Assembly: GCA_013180625.2 (NCBI GenBank)
Contig: SNVD02014553.1
Location: 857,461-921,460 of the forward strand
DNA length: 64,000 bases
Reading direction: 5' to 3'
Origin: Boswellia sacra
Taxonomy: Eukaryota; Streptophyta; Magnoliopsida; Sapindales; Burseraceae
Below, one piece after another: positions 60,448-64,000 of this stretch (position 1 is its first letter; the number at the start of each line of letters is the position of its first letter). Both the position numbers and the translations under genes were made by a program. The notes below the pieces were generated by a model. It was given only the letters and a program-made list of their open reading frames with translations. It made no database searches and was not told where the DNA came from.

Positions 60448-63118
60448 TTAGAAGACGTCGGGATGGAATCGTCCAGGTATGGAGCTGCCTTGCTGAGCCT
60501 GCCTCAAGTGCATTTGCAATGCATAGTTGTTCACCTCAAGGGTTCTCAACTGTTCCTGATACTGAGAAATTAACTGTTTCAATTGTTGCAACTCTTGGTT
60601 TCTACCCTCGTACTCCTTTTGACGCTCATGCTGAATAGCCACTGCACGTTTGAGGATGGAATTCTCTCGGATCAATATCTCAATTTGTTCCTTCAGCATC
60701 ATATTTTCCTGTCATATGAAAGATCATAATATAAGACAACAAAAACACATTTGTAACTAAAGCCATATAATAGCACAAGCAACAGGGAGAAAAATCTTAA
60801 TTCATGACAAGTGCTTTGAAAACAGCAAAAAGCCACTCTATTACAGAGCTTCACTGAACTATATACTTGTCATATTATGATGAATTTATATCCACACCAA
60901 AAATCAAGAATAAAATAGCATCATTAGTATACAGATTATCATAGTGTGGTATGGTATCTCAAATGTATGAAGCAAAAACTGCAGTATAGCAGTTTAAATT
61001 CATACAGATTATCATAATACTTGTCATATTATGATGAATTTATATCCACACCAAAAATCAAGAATAAAATAGAATCATTGTCTGCAGTATATCATAGTTC
61101 TCAAATGTATCAACCCTAAAGGCACACAAAAGTTATAGCAGTTTAAATTAATTAACAAAAAGATACACACCTTTTGAAAACTCTGTGATGCCTCATCAGC
61201 AGAATGTGCTATGATAGATTTCTCTAAAATCTGCAGCACTCTTGAGGCACGGGCTTTAGCATCATCCATATTAGTAGCACTCATCATTTCTGTCACAAAC
61301 AAGTCCACCCATTCTGCACCATCCACTGGAAGCTTGTTTGGAGTCGATTGACCGTCAGATGCAGCAACATTTTCTTCAATGGTAATTGTACCTGCCAGTT
61401 ATGCAAGCAGCTTTGAGACTTTATTTCCCCTTAAGACACATCAAGAACTTTAAAACAGCAGCTTAAAGTGGACAGAGAACTGAGCCATTGGATTACATCA
61501 TAAGTTCACAATGTCCTTGCCGTGATCATGCGTCCCATTAAAAAGACTAAGTTGAACTTCAGGTTACAATGACAAATTATCCAAAGTAACACTTCAAACA
61601 AACCATGAAAATACCAAAATTGAGTATGGCCATCATATCTTATCAGTTGTGAAGTAAAGACAGATATCAAATTCCCTTCAAAGATTAAATTTATAGAAAC
61701 AATCATTCCAATGAAGCAACTGAACAAAAAGGAAAGAAAATAATTTCTCCGCACAAACAAACAAAATATACATATCTGTTCAATGCGAAACCAATGGATA
61801 CAAATCTGACTTCACTAGATGGACAAAGTAGCAATGACAATAATGTGACAATGTATTACACTGTCAGCGGTGGATATCATCATAAGGGTCCATTACAACT
61901 AAGTCCTAGCTTTAATACTGTCTGCACCATGGATATGCACCAAATAAACAAGAATTCAATTCAAACATGCATAACACTGAAGCTAATCTAATTACTACTG
62001 AACATATATCAATTAAATGTTTACAAAAGTACTAGATTGTGAACTAGTTAAGAGATGTGAATGAGTAAATAGTTAATAGACATAGACAAATATGCACCTC
62101 AATTAGGTTTAAATACAAGGCAACATCATACCTTCATTAGCAGCCAGTTCTTCAACAGAACCCAAGTTTTCAACAGCTGATCCTGGACAAAACTCATTCA
62201 ACTTCTCAATTGCAGAGTCTATATCATTATTACATTTTTCAAGTGCTTTCTCCAGAAGCTGCAAGGTAATACCAATAAAAATCAGATCATAAAGACTGAC
62301 CAAAAAACTTTTTCCTAACTATATAAACCTCAAAATCAAGCATAGAAAGAATCAGTAAGGATGCAACTTCTGCATACTCAAACTACCAATCAGCAAACCA
62401 AACCATCACACATCAAATTACATAAACACAAACATACAAATGGAAGAACTTCAAACTTTTTTGTTCAACAAAAATAGACAAAATCACTCAAGTTCTCATT
62501 GTCTTTGCCTTAGTTTCCTCACCATCCAAACCAACCCAAACCTTAATTTGAAATCAATAAACTGATACATAGATAAATATTTATACTATTCTAAATATCG
62601 ACCACGAAAATCAAGCTATCATTTACCTTATTTGATGTATGTATAAATATAAGTCTGTATAAATATAAGTCTATCTGTTCATATATTAACATTAAGTATA
62701 CATATAAATACAACTATACAACAATAAACACTTTAATACGCATATCTACGACTACAAATACATCTAGAAACACATTCTAAATATCTAAAGCCGTTTTGGC
62801 TCGTGACCTAGAAACATTTTGCAGCTTATTTGAATGCAATTTCGATAAAAGCAAAAAGCCGGAAAAAAATACGCCCTAGTTTCAACTTTTTTAAACTAAT
62901 TCTACAAGGAGCAAGATATAAAGAGATACCTGAGGGTCGAGGTGAGGAAAAACAACTCGGAGCTGATCGAGAGGCGTCGAAGACGAAGGCGGCGGAGTGA
63001 GCTTCGGCGGAGAAGTCGAATTCGACGCGGAGCCACACCGGAGGCGTTTGGACGACGGAGGCGAGGCTGGGAGATCCTCGAAATACGATCGCTTGCTTCC
63101 ACAAACGGCGGCGGCCAT
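60448..63118 (-). CDS. CUE-domain ubiquitin-binding protein with C-terminal coiled coil, 4 exons, 265 aa
   Basis: Exons: 63118-62930, 62258-62132, 61391-61171, 60708-60448, GT-AG introns, continuous frame. The N-terminus (1-50) is a Pro/Ser-rich low-complexity stretch with a basic SSKRLR patch. A CUE-type helical fold spans about 50-95 (LDQLRVVFPHLDPQ, then LEKALEKCNNDIDSAIEKL), the pattern of ubiquitin-binding CUE domains, although the classic MFP is VFP. After an acidic linker, residues about 180-250 form a long coiled coil (ILKRAVAIQHERQKEYEGRN and following heptads). Arabidopsis AT1G80040, annotated as a CUE protein next to the AT1G80030 DnaJ, is the likely counterpart (from memory). It is probably a ubiquitin-binding adaptor; substrate unknown. 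Confidence 0.9.
60865..61155. repeat. 154-bp tandem duplication in intron 3 of the CUE gene
   Basis: 60865 onward and 61019 onward share ACTTGTCATATTATGATGAA and the following roughly 45 bp exactly. The second halves are diverged but share CTCAAATGTAT and GCAGTTTAAATT. Confidence 0.85.
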
Positions 63119-64000
63119 TGCTGGAGTCGAGAATCGAAAATCTTCAACTGATTGATAAATTAGAAGATGAGAACAACAGAAATCAAATACTAGAATTAAA
63201 ACGATTCGTTTCGTTCACGTAAAACAGTTCGTCTTCATTCCGTCACTGAATGGATTTGCTTTTGCTTGTTTCTTTGGCAAGAGGTTTTGATTTGTTGGAG
63301 GTTTGTATGCATAGTTTTGCTTTCATATTTATACTCCAATAGAGAAGCCAAAGCGGTGGTTTTTTTGTCTTTTCACATTTTATTTTAAGATAATTTTTTA
63401 AGAAATCAATTGATTGCCATTTGCCAACGGTCTAAAAAGATTTTATATTAAATATAAATTTTAATAACTATTCCATTAATATTGTAGAATAAATAAATTG
63501 TTGATTTAGTCTTTAAGGGTTGGAGCAATTACGCTTTTTAATAATTTGCTCTGTAAATATCAGCATTTTAGAATATGTTTATGTTCAATTTATTTATTTT
63601 TAAAAATAAGTTTTTATATGTAAATTATCTCTTCGATATTATTTTTGTTATTTGATTGTAATTTAATAAAAATATATGGAAAAAATTTGTATCGACATCT
63701 ACAAATTATACTAATTGGCTTATTGAGAGATAAGCATTCAAATATTAAAATCAATTTTGACTTTATTTAACTGATTTAATTTGTTTTTACACTCCTTTCA
63801 AGAATTTCGGTGGGCCAAACACATTACTGTTTTGGTTAGAGCTGTGAAGCCCAACATGGTTTTTCGGGGCCATGGGCTTCCTCTTTCAGCCCAGAATTTT
63901 ATGTTTCATGGCATAGGTCTTTTTTTTTTTTCTGGGAAACAAGTTATAATTGTTATAATTTGAACTATTATTATGGACTTGAAATTTTTCGAAACATGTG
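63119..64000. other. CUE-gene promoter and AT-rich upstream region
   Basis: After the leader and TATA-like box, 63360-64000 is AT-rich with no recognised gene or repeat. It reaches the window edge. Confidence 0.5.
63324..63335 (-). promoter_or_regulatory. Putative CUE-gene TATA box
   Basis: The minus strand reads GTATAAATATG about 210 bp upstream of the ATG, predicting a 5' leader of about 175 nt. Confidence 0.5.

Overview
This window is nuclear DNA of a eudicot plant. The evidence is spliced genes with GT-AG introns, chloroplast transit peptides, a TIR-NBS-LRR (TNL) resistance gene (a class missing from grasses), and many LTR retrotransposons primed by initiator-methionine tRNA. I cannot name the species from the sequence.

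Layout. (1) 1-1883: remnant of a long Gypsy LTR, itself split by a Mutator-like non-autonomous element (598-1723). (2) About 2265-32525: left copy of a large tandem duplication. It holds decayed exons of an unrecognised gene, a complete Tekay/Del-type Gypsy element (3668-13617, TSD TGCAA), a fold-back element (17201-17686), a decayed Tork-type Copia element (18612-23807, TSD CTAGG), a 3.8-kb solo Gypsy LTR (23990-27800, TSD AGCCA), a stop-codon-disabled copy of a small chloroplast membrane protein gene, and an orphan 3' end (exons 9-11) of a chloroplast DnaJ gene. (3) 32526-33564: 5'-truncated Copia fragment with its 3' LTR, sitting on the duplication junction. (4) 33565-52118: right copy, with the same decayed exons, an SRP54-like fragment, a complete TNL gene (40258-44481), a hAT-type element (46229-47156), the intact chloroplast membrane protein gene (47392-48919) and the 3' end of the DnaJ gene. 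(5) 50192-63118: single-copy genes, namely the full 11-exon chloroplast DnaJ gene and a 4-exon CUE-domain/coiled-coil gene, both on the minus strand.

The two duplicate copies act as each other's empty-site controls. They show which insertions came after the duplication and that the left copy has lost the TNL. Transposons account for most of the length difference between them.

The working genes I can support are the TNL immune receptor, the small chloroplast membrane protein, the plastid DnaJ co-chaperone and the CUE-domain protein. They do not form a pathway. The most unusual signal is a roughly 100-nt unit, present three times in each of the long Gypsy LTRs, that can fold into a branched, cloverleaf-like RNA in the transcribed leader.
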